In this document: in pieces, positions 7,594-15,210 of the stretch
Layout: each line of letters starts with the position of its first letter
Position numbering within the stretch: the stretch's first letter is position 1
Assembly (NCBI RefSeq): GCF_001424405.1
Contig: NZ_LMPS01000004.1
Location: 56,297 to 120,296 of the forward strand
Reading direction: 5' to 3'
Source: Dyadobacter sp. Leaf189
Lineage (GTDB): Bacteria > Bacteroidota > Bacteroidia > Cytophagales > Spirosomataceae
DNA length: 64,000 bases
Notes under the pieces: model-generated
The model's input: only the letters and a program-made list of their open reading frames with translations
Told to the model about the DNA's origin: nothing
Database searches by the model: none
Translations under genes and position numbers: made by a program

Positions 7594-9543
7594 ATGGGCG
7601 GAATCGCCGGGATAATACAATTTGACGGTAAGGAAATCAGGACAGCCGAAGTAAATAAAATAACAGGGCTACTTGCGCACCGTGGCGGTTTGACAGCCAC
7701 AAATATTGAGAACGGGTTATTGATGACATTCGGCGGCTCTGTCGAAAACACGCCGGATCGCCAGATTTTATCCGTTGCCGATGCCGATGTTTTTTCCAGT
7801 GTTTTCCCAGAATCTCCCTTTTCCAGCAACTACGCACTCAAAGGTCCCGCAGGCTTCGACGAGCCTAATGCGGACTTCGCGCTTGCATTATGGGACACAG
7901 CCGCACAAACCCTTTACTGTGCCCGCGATATACTCGGCGTAAAGCCGCTGTATTATGTACACCAGCCCGACCGTTTCTTTGCATTCGCATCGGAGATCAA
8001 GGCTTTGAATGCCCTGCATGAAGTTCGGGTAATCCCCAACATGCATAAGGTTCGGGAATACCTTACGTGGCATGTGACCAATCTCACTTACAGTGCAGAG
8101 ACTTTCTACGAGCAGATTTACAGCGTTTTGCCCGGGCATTACCTGAAAGTCAGCTCGAAGCAAACGGAAGAAATACCGTTCTGGCAGCCTGATTTCAAAA
8201 GATTTCACCAGCTGGGCGGGATTGAGGAATACGCATCTTCATTCCGCGAAATCTTTACCGGCGCCGTGACCAGCAGGATCAGTAACAGACAACACGTGGG
8301 ATCGCATTTGAGCGGGGGACTGGATTCTTCCTCAGTGGCTTGCGTGGCACAATCGGCATTGATACAGCAAGGCAAGCCGGCCCTAAACACTTTCAAGATC
8401 GACACCGGTAAGCCGCTGGCGGAAGAAGAGCGCTTTGTTCAGGACGTGGTGAGTCAGTGGCACACCAACCATCATCGGGTAACTCCCCTGGACGATGTAC
8501 TGGGATCCATTGTGAAGATCAACACCATTTTTGACCGCCCCGAACAGTTCATTATGCCTTCCAGCTTCCATTTAAGCATTTCAAATGAACTGGAAAGAAT
8601 GGGGTGTGATTTGATCCTGACCGGTCACGGCGGAGATAATGTGGCAATAAACGGTTTTGATTACCTGGACGAGCTGATGCAGGCCGGCGACTTGAATGCA
8701 TTTAAAACAGCATGCGAGCAATCCTACGATCACAACACCAAACATCCATTTACCCGGGGAAAAAGTCGCAAAGCAGGTTATGATAAATACATGCTCTCAC
8801 TGCTTACGCCCGAAATCAGGAGCAGCTACCGCAAAGAGCCCTTATTTTCCTTTTTGTCCAAAATGAGGGGATATAAGCAGGGATTGAATATTTCGGACAA
8901 AGCGATCGTCAAATACATTTTTAATAAAATCGCCCATAAATCAGCTGCTCCCGCTGTGCTGACCGATGCAATGACGCGGGAATTCAAGCAACAGACCCAA
9001 CCACGAAAGCAGCGAACCACGTATGCGCTCGTAAAGTCGGTGATGGAAAATCAGGGGATAGCTCTGGAAGGCGTACTGAATCACACCAATGTGATCTGCA
9101 ATGAACAGGCCAATCACATTGGTGCGTATTACGGGCACCAGTATGCGTTTCCATTTTATGATAAAAATGTAATTGAACTTTGCCTCGCGACGCCTCTTGA
9201 TGTAAGCTTCTACAATGGGCGCGGGCGCGGCTTGATCCGCCACGGTTTGCGGGGTATTATCCCCGCGTCTGTCGGGACGAGGAATTCCAAAGCAAACTTC
9301 ATCGAATACGGGCTACATGCGGCGCAGCAGTTATACCATGCAGCCTGGCCGCAGCTAGCATCTCCTTCACACAAGATCTGGGAAATAGTCGACAGGGAGG
9401 TTTTTAGTAAAATTGTGTCAGTGGTATTCAACGAGGGCATTCACGGCAAACACAAACCCCGCTATATCTGGCAGCTATCCCGCATCATTTATCTAGCTAT
9501 CTGGCTGGATGCAATTGAAAAACCGCATCAGAACAATATCTGA
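7594..9543 (+). CDS. Asparagine-synthetase-like protein lacking Cys2; probable lasso-type cyclase
   Basis: A 649-residue protein with the two domains of class-B asparagine synthetase. The N-terminal glutamine amidotransferase fold opens with MGGIAGIIQFDG, where true AsnB has MCGIAG, so the nucleophile Cys2 is Gly (codon GGC). ARDILGVKPLYYV at about residues 110-122 is the usual later block. The C-terminal ATP-pyrophosphatase domain keeps the PP-loop SGGLDSSS (Ser at about residue 240). It should therefore adenylate a carboxylate but not release ammonia from glutamine. Lasso-peptide cyclases (McjC type) have this form and activate an Asp/Glu side chain for ring closure. The convergent gene 52 bp away encodes a peptide with a lasso-type leader, which supports that role. 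No RRE protein or transglutaminase-like protease is visible nearby. A degenerate amidotransferase acting on another substrate remains possible. Confidence 0.8.
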   Translation: MGGIAGIIQFDGKEIRTAEVNKITGLLAHRGGLTATNIENGLLMTFGGSVENTPDRQILSVADADVFSSVFPESPFSSNYALKGPAGFDEPNADFALALWDTAAQTLYCARDILGVKPLYYVHQPDRFFAFASEIKALNALHEVRVIPNMHKVREYLTWHVTNLTYSAETFYEQIYSVLPGHYLKVSSKQTEEIPFWQPDFKRFHQLGGIEEYASSFREIFTGAVTSRISNRQHVGSHLSGGLDSSSVACVAQSALIQQGKPALNTFKIDTGKPLAEEERFVQDVVSQWHTNHHRVTPLDDVLGSIVKINTIFDRPEQFIMPSSFHLSISNELERMGCDLILTGHGGDNVAINGFDYLDELMQAGDLNAFKTACEQSYDHNTKHPFTRGKSRKAGYDKYMLSLLTPEIRSSYRKEPLFSFLSKMRGYKQGLNISDKAIVKYIFNKIAHKSAAPAVLTDAMTREFKQQTQPRKQRTTYALVKSVMENQGIALEGVLNHTNVICNEQANHIGAYYGHQYAFPFYDKNVIELCLATPLDVSFYNGRGRGLIRHGLRGIIPASVGTRNSKANFIEYGLHAAQQLYHAAWPQLASPSHKIWEIVDREVFSKIVSVVFNEGIHGKHKPRYIWQLSRIIYLAIWLDAIEKPHQNNI

Positions 9544-9551
9544 CGCGGTTT
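9520..9551. terminator. Hairpin at the end of the cyclase gene
   Basis: Arms 9520-9531 and 9540-9551 form a 12-bp stem with one G-T pair and an 8-nt loop. The right arm overlaps the TGA stop at 9541-9543. Only a short, broken T run follows, so it is a moderate terminator candidate, possibly serving both convergent genes. Confidence 0.4.
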
Positions 9552-9595
9552 GACGAATTTTCCGGAAAACTTATCCAAAGAGCACTAGTGAAATC

Positions 9596-9760
9596 TTAAT
9601 CGGCAGCATAGTCGTTGGTGCCTGACAAATCATCGTAACTGGAACCCAGCTTACCCAAAGCTTTGGTGATTTGTACAACGGTGCCTAATTTCTTCAACTG
9701 CGGCGTCTGATAAGATTTTTTGATTGATGAACCTGATTCTGTAGAGGTAACTAATTTCAT
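9596..9760 (-). CDS. Lasso-type RiPP precursor peptide candidate
   Basis: A 54-residue peptide. The open frame extends 22 codons upstream, but the ATG at 9760 gives a sensible leader. The leader has Y17-x2-P20-x-L22-x3-G26 and then T32, which is the recognition pattern of lasso-peptide leaders (YxxPxL bound by the RRE/B1 protein, Thr at the penultimate leader position). The part after T32-K33 is rich in G, S and D and ends in D-Y-A-A-D, as expected for a core rather than a folded protein. It sits next to the cyclase-like gene in convergent orientation and has its own promoter box. Under canonical cleavage no Asp or Glu falls at core position 7-9: the first is at position 10. So the exact cleavage site or the product type is uncertain. 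It could also be a relic. Confidence 0.6.
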   Translation of the reverse strand: MKLVTSTESGSSIKKSYQTPQLKKLGTVVQITKALGKLGSSYDDLSGTNDYAAD

Positions 9761-9789
9761 TAATAGAAGAATTGAGAGTACGAACTCTT

Positions 9790-9797
9790 CAAATTTA
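9790..9797 (-). promoter_or_regulatory. Candidate -7 box of the precursor peptide gene
   Basis: On the minus strand TAAATTTG (9797-9790) matches TAnnTTTG exactly and lies 30 bp before the ATG at 9760. A TTG exists upstream but at a spacing of about 26 nt, longer than usual. It supports separate expression of the peptide. Confidence 0.35.
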
Positions 9798-9888
9798 TAT
9801 AAAATTAGTTTGACATTAATGCACAATTCTCTTTTCGCTCAGAACTTTAAACAAACGGTTACATTTCGCCAGCCTCAGCCAGTTCCAT

Positions 9889-10821
9889 TCAATAACCGTC
9901 AGACAAACTGACCTCATCTTTCACTTCTTCTCCGTCCAGAAACTGCTTTACATTCTCCACAAATTTGTTCACCTTATCCCTGTCGCGATCCTTGTGAGCT
10001 GCGCCTGTATGCTGGGTAAGTATCACATTTTCCATTTCCCACAATTTCGAGTCCTCTGGCAAAGGCTCCACTTCTGTCACGTCCAGCACAGCACCCAGCA
10101 GCTTCCCGCTTTCAAGTGCTTTGATCATTTCCGGCTCATCCGTAGTGTTTCCGCGGCCAACATTGGCGTAAAGCGCGCCTTCTTTCAGCGCATTGAAAAA
10201 TGCTTCGGACACATAGTTATCCAGGTTACCGGGTAAAGTGTTCACGATCAGATCCGTTTCCGGGAGAGCGGCCAGCAGTTCGTCAAACGAATGGATATGC
10301 GCATCGGGATCGCTTTTCGCGGTCATCCTGATCTTGCAATCAAAGGCTTCCAGTATCTTTTTCACATGCTGGCCAATAGCGCCTGATCCGAGAATAATCA
10401 CCTCTTTCCCGCCGAGCAACCCCAGCTTGTTTTCCACTTTTTCACTTGCCCAATGCTTTTTAAGCTGATGTTTGACCATGATATGTACACCACGGTAAAA
10501 GCCCAGGATCCCGGCAACGATGGTCTCGGCACATGCAGCGGCTGACATATCCCCTACATTGGCTACCTTACCTTTGAAATCCACGTCTTTGTACTGCTCA
10601 AAACCCACATTTTCGAGCTGCCAGAATTGAAGCTTCCCAGTCGCGTTTTCCAGCAGTTCCGCAGGCGGGTTACCGATCAGGATATCTGCATCCGCAATAG
10701 CCTCCCTGAGCTGATCCTCCGAGAGATCGTCATTTACAATAACTTCCGCGCTATCTGAAAGCTGCTCGACAAGTGCATCCTGATATTGCTTTTGAAGCGA
10801 TGCATATAATAGAATTTTCAT
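9889..10821 (-). CDS. D-isomer-specific 2-hydroxyacid dehydrogenase
   Basis: A 310-residue cytosolic oxidoreductase of the D-2-hydroxyacid dehydrogenase family. The N-terminal catalytic segment ends near MSAAACAETIVAGILGFYRG, the hinge helix before the Rossmann domain. The NAD-binding loop is GSGAIGQHVKKIL (residues about 144-156), and the active-site set is present: Arg in NVGRGN, Glu in DVTEVEPLP and His in QHTGAAH. It would reduce a 2-keto acid or oxidise the D-hydroxy acid; the glyoxylate/phosphoglycerate-type substrate cannot be chosen from sequence. It follows the alpha-amylase gene by 18 bp and the GH1-like gene before that, suggesting one transcript from 13575 to 9889. It is too short for SerA and lacks an ACT domain. 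Confidence 0.88.
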   Translation of the reverse strand: MKILLYASLQKQYQDALVEQLSDSAEVIVNDDLSEDQLREAIADADILIGNPPAELLENATGKLQFWQLENVGFEQYKDVDFKGKVANVGDMSAAACAETIVAGILGFYRGVHIMVKHQLKKHWASEKVENKLGLLGGKEVIILGSGAIGQHVKKILEAFDCKIRMTAKSDPDAHIHSFDELLAALPETDLIVNTLPGNLDNYVSEAFFNALKEGALYANVGRGNTTDEPEMIKALESGKLLGAVLDVTEVEPLPEDSKLWEMENVILTQHTGAAHKDRDRDKVNKFVENVKQFLDGEEVKDEVSLSDGY

Positions 10822-10839
10822 GTATCTGATCTGATTTGA

Positions 10840-12330
10840 TTACTGCATTTTCACTGCCCAGACTGACAGCGAACCGCCTTTAACCGGAAATTCTGCCCAG
10901 CCGTTTTCCGGAATGATGATCTCGTGATCAAAATGACCCATATAATCTACAAAGGTTTTACCAGCATGCCTTCCGCCGATCTCCATGTTACGCGCAGTGT
11001 CACCACCAATGGAAAGCACTACTGCACAGCCTGAGTTTTCGTGTTCGTCATCGCCACCACGCACCCAGCCAATGCTGTCTTGTGCTTCGAAGTAGTCTGA
11101 TTGCTGTCCGTATGAAATGTTTTTACGCACATACAGCAGCGTTTCCAGTCCTTCGAGTTTTTCCAGGGTGATATCATGCAGCTGGCCGTCGTTCCCTTCA
11201 TCGCTGTATGTAGATCCATACAAATCGGTGTAAAAAACACAAGGGTAACCCGCCTCCCTGAGCAGGATCAATGCATAGGCAAGTGGCCTGAACCAATGCT
11301 CTACCGTTTGCTCCAACGATTGTAAAGGCTGCGTATCGTGGTTTTCAACCAGCGTTACGGCAAGTTCAGGGTGGGTTTGAACGAGGGTATTTTCGAAGAT
11401 TGAGCGCAGATCGAAGTTCTCCCTTTCTTTGGAAGCGCGGAAGAAGTTACCCTGCAAAGGCGCGTCAAAAAGTGAAATCCTGCCGCCCGTCGATTCAATG
11501 TAGTGGTGCATGGAAGGCAGGTCGTAGGGAGCCCAGTACTCTCCTACCGTGTAAAACTCGCGGTTGTATTTTCCCCGCAAATGATCCAGCCACTCTACAA
11601 AAAATTGCGGGTCCATGTGCTTGATCGCGTCGAGACGAAATCCGTCCATGCCTACCGTTTCGTAATACCATTCTCCCCACCGCTTCAATTCCTCGCGCAC
11701 GTGCGGGTTTCTGAAATCGATGTCTGAGAGCATCAGGTAGTCGAAATTTCCGTTTTCAAGGTCCAGTACATCCTGCCACCCGTCCCCGTATTCATTCTGA
11801 ATGCTGTAAATGGCGGTTTCTTCGGTACCTGCATTATAGTCGACGCCTGAGAAACACTGGTAATCCCAGACGAACTCTGAGTACTTTCCTCCCCTGCCCG
11901 GGAATGTAAACTTGGTATAAGCTTCAATTTGTTTCGGTTCGCTGACAAACTCGTTGCGGTTTTCAGGTGTAACCTCCCTCACAGTCACGGTTTCTTTCTC
12001 GTCTGCCCCGCCCATGTGGTTGAGAACGATATCCGAGTATACGTTCAGGCCAGCTTCCTGGGCCTGTTTAACAGCAGCGATCAGCTCCTCTTTCGTGCCG
12101 TATTTAGTCCTGACTGATCCTTTCTGATCAAATTCGCCCAGATCATATAAATCGTAAGAGTCGTAGCCTGATGATTTGCCGCCTTCCATTCCTTTGTGTG
12201 CAGGAGGAAGCCACACGGCGTCGAAACCCATTGATTTGAGTCGTCCTGCTTCTGCTGCAAAGTGGTTCCACAAACTTCCGTCCGCGGGATAGTACCATTC
12301 AAAGAATTGCAGCATTGTGTAATTGTCCAT
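10840..12330 (-). CDS. Cytosolic GH13 alpha-amylase (AmyA-like)
   Basis: A 496-residue alpha-amylase without signal peptide, close to the cytoplasmic AmyA type (GH13 subfamily 5). It starts with MLQFFEWYYPADGSLW, diagnostic of that type. The four GH13 regions are visible: SDIVLNHMG, the nucleophile GFRLDAIKH (Asp about 234), the acid/base YTVGEYW (Glu about 264) and VENHDTQ (transition-state Asp about 332). It ends in a small beta domain. It would cut alpha-1,4-glucans inside the cell, such as glycogen or imported maltodextrins. It is flanked by a GH1-like gene (60 bp upstream) and a 2-hydroxyacid dehydrogenase (18 bp downstream). No export signal or T9SS tail is present, so a role in outside starch breakdown is unlikely. 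Confidence 0.93.
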   Translation of the reverse strand: MDNYTMLQFFEWYYPADGSLWNHFAAEAGRLKSMGFDAVWLPPAHKGMEGGKSSGYDSYDLYDLGEFDQKGSVRTKYGTKEELIAAVKQAQEAGLNVYSDIVLNHMGGADEKETVTVREVTPENRNEFVSEPKQIEAYTKFTFPGRGGKYSEFVWDYQCFSGVDYNAGTEETAIYSIQNEYGDGWQDVLDLENGNFDYLMLSDIDFRNPHVREELKRWGEWYYETVGMDGFRLDAIKHMDPQFFVEWLDHLRGKYNREFYTVGEYWAPYDLPSMHHYIESTGGRISLFDAPLQGNFFRASKERENFDLRSIFENTLVQTHPELAVTLVENHDTQPLQSLEQTVEHWFRPLAYALILLREAGYPCVFYTDLYGSTYSDEGNDGQLHDITLEKLEGLETLLYVRKNISYGQQSDYFEAQDSIGWVRGGDDEHENSGCAVVLSIGGDTARNMEIGGRHAGKTFVDYMGHFDHEIIIPENGWAEFPVKGGSLSVWAVKMQ

Positions 12331-12390
12331 CTATTAGTTTGATTTTGAAAAAAGTAACAGGGAGATATCCCTTCGGCCAGTACAATCCAA

Positions 12391-13575
12391 TTATTGTGCC
12401 TGCCGGATTTCCCTGCTTGCGGCGACGATCTGCTGGGCGGCAAGCAGTGCCACTTTGGAGGGCTCGTGCAGAATCCTGCTGTGTTTGCTTATAAAATCCG
12501 TATCCCAGATACCCGCATGGTGCCAGATATCCAGGTTATCCCAGTCGGGCCGGTCGATGATGGGGTACAAACAAACACCTAAAAGAGGAACACCGCGGCT
12601 GATGAGCTCGGCACATTCATTTGCTATCATGTCAATCCAGATAGGCCGGTCTTCCTTCGGGTGACTGGTTTCTGAGAGCAATATCGGCTTGTTGTAGCGG
12701 TGGTAAACGGGTTCAAGCAAGTCGGCCAGGCGGCTCCACCTGGGATCTGGTACGTCATCGTTCCAGCCGAGATAGGTATAATCGCCCGCAACCCATTGAT
12801 TATTATAGTAGTAATTAAATCCTAATATGTCAACCAGGTCCTCGCTGCCACCCAGTTCAGGGCACATCCTGCCGCAAAGCATATCCACGGATTGAAACTG
12901 GTATTCATTTTCGATGGCTGCCCTGGCAATTTCGGTTTGAGTTGGATTAATGCCGGCAACCACATTGGCGAGCGGCTCGGTAGTGACAATGCGGACGAGC
13001 GGACTCAGCTCCTTCATCGCTCTTGCTGCCGCAATGTATGCCCGCATTAATGCATATTTCACTTCCCAGCCGTTTCTCAGCGAATAGGGCGAAGTACCGG
13101 CGACCTCGCCGCCGAGCCAGGAAATGAAGCTTACCTCATTAATCGGCGTAACGAACAGGAGTTTGCCTGGATATCTGTTGGTGTAAAAGACAACGAAAGC
13201 CTCACAAAGCGCAACGAAGCGCGGTGTAAAGTGCGGGTGCATGGGGCTCAGATCGGCAGGATAGCCAAAATGGCAAATATCCCAGATCTGTTGAATGTCC
13301 AATTCATCAGCTGCGCGCATCATCTCCGCAACTGCATCGAAATTGTATTGATAGGGCAGATATTCTACCACGCTCCACCGGATTCCTTCGCGCACGGTTT
13401 GAATGCCGAGTGAACTGATACGGATATAATCCTCGCGCATCAGATCCAGGTGGCCCGTGATGTCAAGCAGATCAACCCGGTTTCCCGAAGAATTCAACTG
13501 ATCACTGCATTCAAACCCTCCCATCCAGAAAGTCTGGAACGGGTTCTCCGGATCAGCATATGAATTATCTTGCAC
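12391..13575 (-). CDS. GH1-like (clan A) beta-glycosidase family protein
   Basis: A 394-residue TIM-barrel protein resembling short, divergent GH1 beta-glucosidases. It begins with NPFQTFWMGGFECSDQ, has EGIRWSVVEYLPYQYNFD, and carries a candidate acid/base Glu in TPINEVSF (about residue 147) and a candidate nucleophile Glu in LLSETSH (about residue 302). There is no signal peptide, so it is cytosolic. The substrate cannot be named, and proteins of this type are often annotated only as beta-glucosidase-related. The start at 13575 is GTG; the first ATG (Met18) would remove part of the first conserved block, and an in-frame stop lies 8 codons upstream of the GTG. It is probably the first gene of the run with alpha-amylase and the dehydrogenase. 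Confidence 0.75.
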   Translation of the reverse strand: MQDNSYADPENPFQTFWMGGFECSDQLNSSGNRVDLLDITGHLDLMREDYIRISSLGIQTVREGIRWSVVEYLPYQYNFDAVAEMMRAADELDIQQIWDICHFGYPADLSPMHPHFTPRFVALCEAFVVFYTNRYPGKLLFVTPINEVSFISWLGGEVAGTSPYSLRNGWEVKYALMRAYIAAARAMKELSPLVRIVTTEPLANVVAGINPTQTEIARAAIENEYQFQSVDMLCGRMCPELGGSEDLVDILGFNYYYNNQWVAGDYTYLGWNDDVPDPRWSRLADLLEPVYHRYNKPILLSETSHPKEDRPIWIDMIANECAELISRGVPLLGVCLYPIIDRPDWDNLDIWHHAGIWDTDFISKHSRILHEPSKVALLAAQQIVAASREIRQAQ

Positions 13576-13612
13576 CAGGCGGTCTGTTTGAAGTATAATT
13601 TAGAGGAAATCC

Positions 13613-14134
13613 TCAGAACATTTTTTTAAGATCATTCAGGTCGACGTCTCCGTCCTTATCCTTATCGAGGCCGAACTTGCTGCCAATGCTGCTGATCTGT
13701 CCGCCGAGGCCGCTGTTCTGATTACCGCCTGTTGAAGCGCCGCCGGTCAGGCCACCCAGCAATCCGCCGAGATCAAACCCGCCTGCACCGCCCTGTGCTC
13801 CCCTACCTGCGATTACTTTACTGATAACCATAGGTATAACAGCCGCCGCAATGGAAGAAGCAGTGCTCGCATTAATGCCGAACTTTTGCATGATACTGCC
13901 CATGAAGTTGTTTGAGATTTGCTGTACTGCCGGGTTACTTTGAGCAGAGCCACTCTGCACAGAGTTCACGAGACCGTCTACCTTGCCGGAAGCCTGCACA
14001 TTACCAAGTCCGTTTACAACAGCCGTGTGCGCCTCACGCAAAACATCTTCATTATGTTCATTAGGAACCTGGTCGTTATCGACAACAGCCTGCTGGCCGC
14101 TTTGCTGTATGATCTTAAATAGTTCGTCGAACAT
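13613..14134 (-). CDS. DUF937-like glycine-rich protein with EF-hand-like end
   Basis: A protein of 173 residues from the ATG at 14134 (MFDELFKIIQQSGQQAV); the frame could start 10 codons earlier. The first two thirds are helical with small residues and the phrase STASSIAAAVIPMVISKVIAG, which resembles DUF937 (YidB-like) proteins. A glycine-rich linker (about residues 120-150) leads to a last segment DKDKDGDVDLNDLKKMF, a DxDxDGDxD calcium loop of EF-hand or dockerin type. No signal peptide is seen. Function is unknown. It reads the same way as the GH1-like gene and ends 37 bp before it, so it may share its transcript. Confidence 0.7.
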   Translation of the reverse strand: MFDELFKIIQQSGQQAVVDNDQVPNEHNEDVLREAHTAVVNGLGNVQASGKVDGLVNSVQSGSAQSNPAVQQISNNFMGSIMQKFGINASTASSIAAAVIPMVISKVIAGRGAQGGAGGFDLGGLLGGLTGGASTGGNQNSGLGGQISSIGSKFGLDKDKDGDVDLNDLKKMF

Positions 14135-14300
14135 AGCTGTATGATTAAGTTTGTTGATGGTCATTGTATTGTAGCATTCACCCGTTAAATATCCGTGCCA
14201 TTGTTTCAGGTGGGTAAATTGCTCGGACGGATCAGTCGAGCCATCTTAGCAGCCGACTTGGGGAGCTTTAAGCAGAGCAGTGTGTGTGCGCACCGCCCAC

Positions 14301-14531
14301 CTAATCACTATTTTCATTCTTAGTGCCTTTCAGCAGCGCGTAGATGGCCATTGCGTGGCCCTGGCCAAGGGAGAAATCTTCCGCCAGCCACTTGGTTATT
14401 TCACCTGCTTTTACCTCGCTTTTTAATACGCCTTCGCTGGTAAAACCCTTTTCCCGGGCCAGCTGCCTGAAATCTTCCGGCCCTTTTCCGGTCTTTGTCT
14501 TGATTGTTTTTAGATACCCCTGAAATGACAT
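14301..14531 (-). CDS. DUF4287 small protein
   Basis: A 76-residue cytosolic protein that matches DUF4287: MSFQGYLKTIKTKTGKGPEDFRQLAREKG at the start and GEITKWLAEDFSLGQGHAMAIYALLKG at the end. The family is short, helical and of unknown function, and is often found singly or fused to DUF5655-type domains. Here it stands alone; the next gene downstream (DUF937-like) is about 165 bp away on the same strand, and the divergent acetyltransferase is on the other side. Full family length, so not truncated. Confidence 0.82.
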   Translation of the reverse strand: MSFQGYLKTIKTKTGKGPEDFRQLAREKGFTSEGVLKSEVKAGEITKWLAEDFSLGQGHAMAIYALLKGTKNENSD

Positions 14532-14685
14532 GGCGGCTATTTTTTTGTTGCTGATTTAAACCACTACATAAGTCCGGCGGCAACGAAATCTATTTACCGG
14601 GCTGCATGACCATTCAGTCAGAATAGTGGCAGTTGCTTCGGGTAGTTGCCGGGGGTTGCTATTTTCGCGACAAAATCATGAAAGA

Positions 14686-15210
14686 ATGTCTCCCGATACT
14701 GCCCACTACCCAATCGAAATCAGGCCGGCCCGAAAGAGTGATATGGCCGGTTTGCAGCAGCTTTACTGCCAGACTATCGAGCATACCTGTAAGCAGGATT
14801 ATAATGAAGCCCAGCGAACAGTATGGAAACAGGGTACCCAGAATGAGCAGCGGTGGCTTGATGCAATTGAGAATCAGTATTTCCTGATCGCAGAAATCGG
14901 GAATGCTATCGCAGGTTTTGGCTCCCTGCTGAACAGCTGCTACATTGATTTTATGTATACAAGCAATGTACACCTCAGGAAAGGCGTAGCGGGTACAATC
15001 TACCATTTGCTTGAAAAGGAGGCTATACAAAATGGTGCAGCCAGACTCACATCCGATGTAAGCCTGACTGCGCGCCCATTCTTTGAGAAGCAGGGTTATA
15101 CGGTAATGAAAACAAATCGAAACCTGATCAGGGGCATTGAAATAATCAACTATCGAATGGAGAAATCGCTGCCCGTTTCTCCTGATCGCCTCAACGCAAC
15201 ACCCATTTGA
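14686..15210 (+). CDS. GNAT family N-acetyltransferase
   Basis: A 174-residue GNAT acetyltransferase. IEIRPARKSDMAGLQQLYCQTIEHTC is the usual first strand and helix; the acetyl-CoA motif A appears as MYTSNVHLRKGVAGTIYHLLEKEA, with a modified pyrophosphate loop (R-K-G-V-A-G), and PFFEKQGYTVMKTN is motif B. The frame is open 20 codons upstream, but the ATG at 14686 is preferred because the fold begins a few residues later. Many family members transfer acetyl groups to small amines or proteins; the substrate is unknown. Its 3' end overlaps the convergent GH31 gene by 20 bp, so the two transcripts must run into each other. Confidence 0.85.
   Translation: MSPDTAHYPIEIRPARKSDMAGLQQLYCQTIEHTCKQDYNEAQRTVWKQGTQNEQRWLDAIENQYFLIAEIGNAIAGFGSLLNSCYIDFMYTSNVHLRKGVAGTIYHLLEKEAIQNGAARLTSDVSLTARPFFEKQGYTVMKTNRNLIRGIEIINYRMEKSLPVSPDRLNATPI

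Noticed and set aside
7362..7625. 87-codon frame with several Cys, considered as a second peptide gene
   Set aside because: It overlaps the start of the cyclase gene, has no leader motif and no conserved Cys spacing.
7594..9543. Housekeeping asparagine synthetase B
   Set aside because: The essential Cys2 is Gly, and a lasso-type leader peptide gene lies beside it, so a biosynthetic asparagine role is unlikely.
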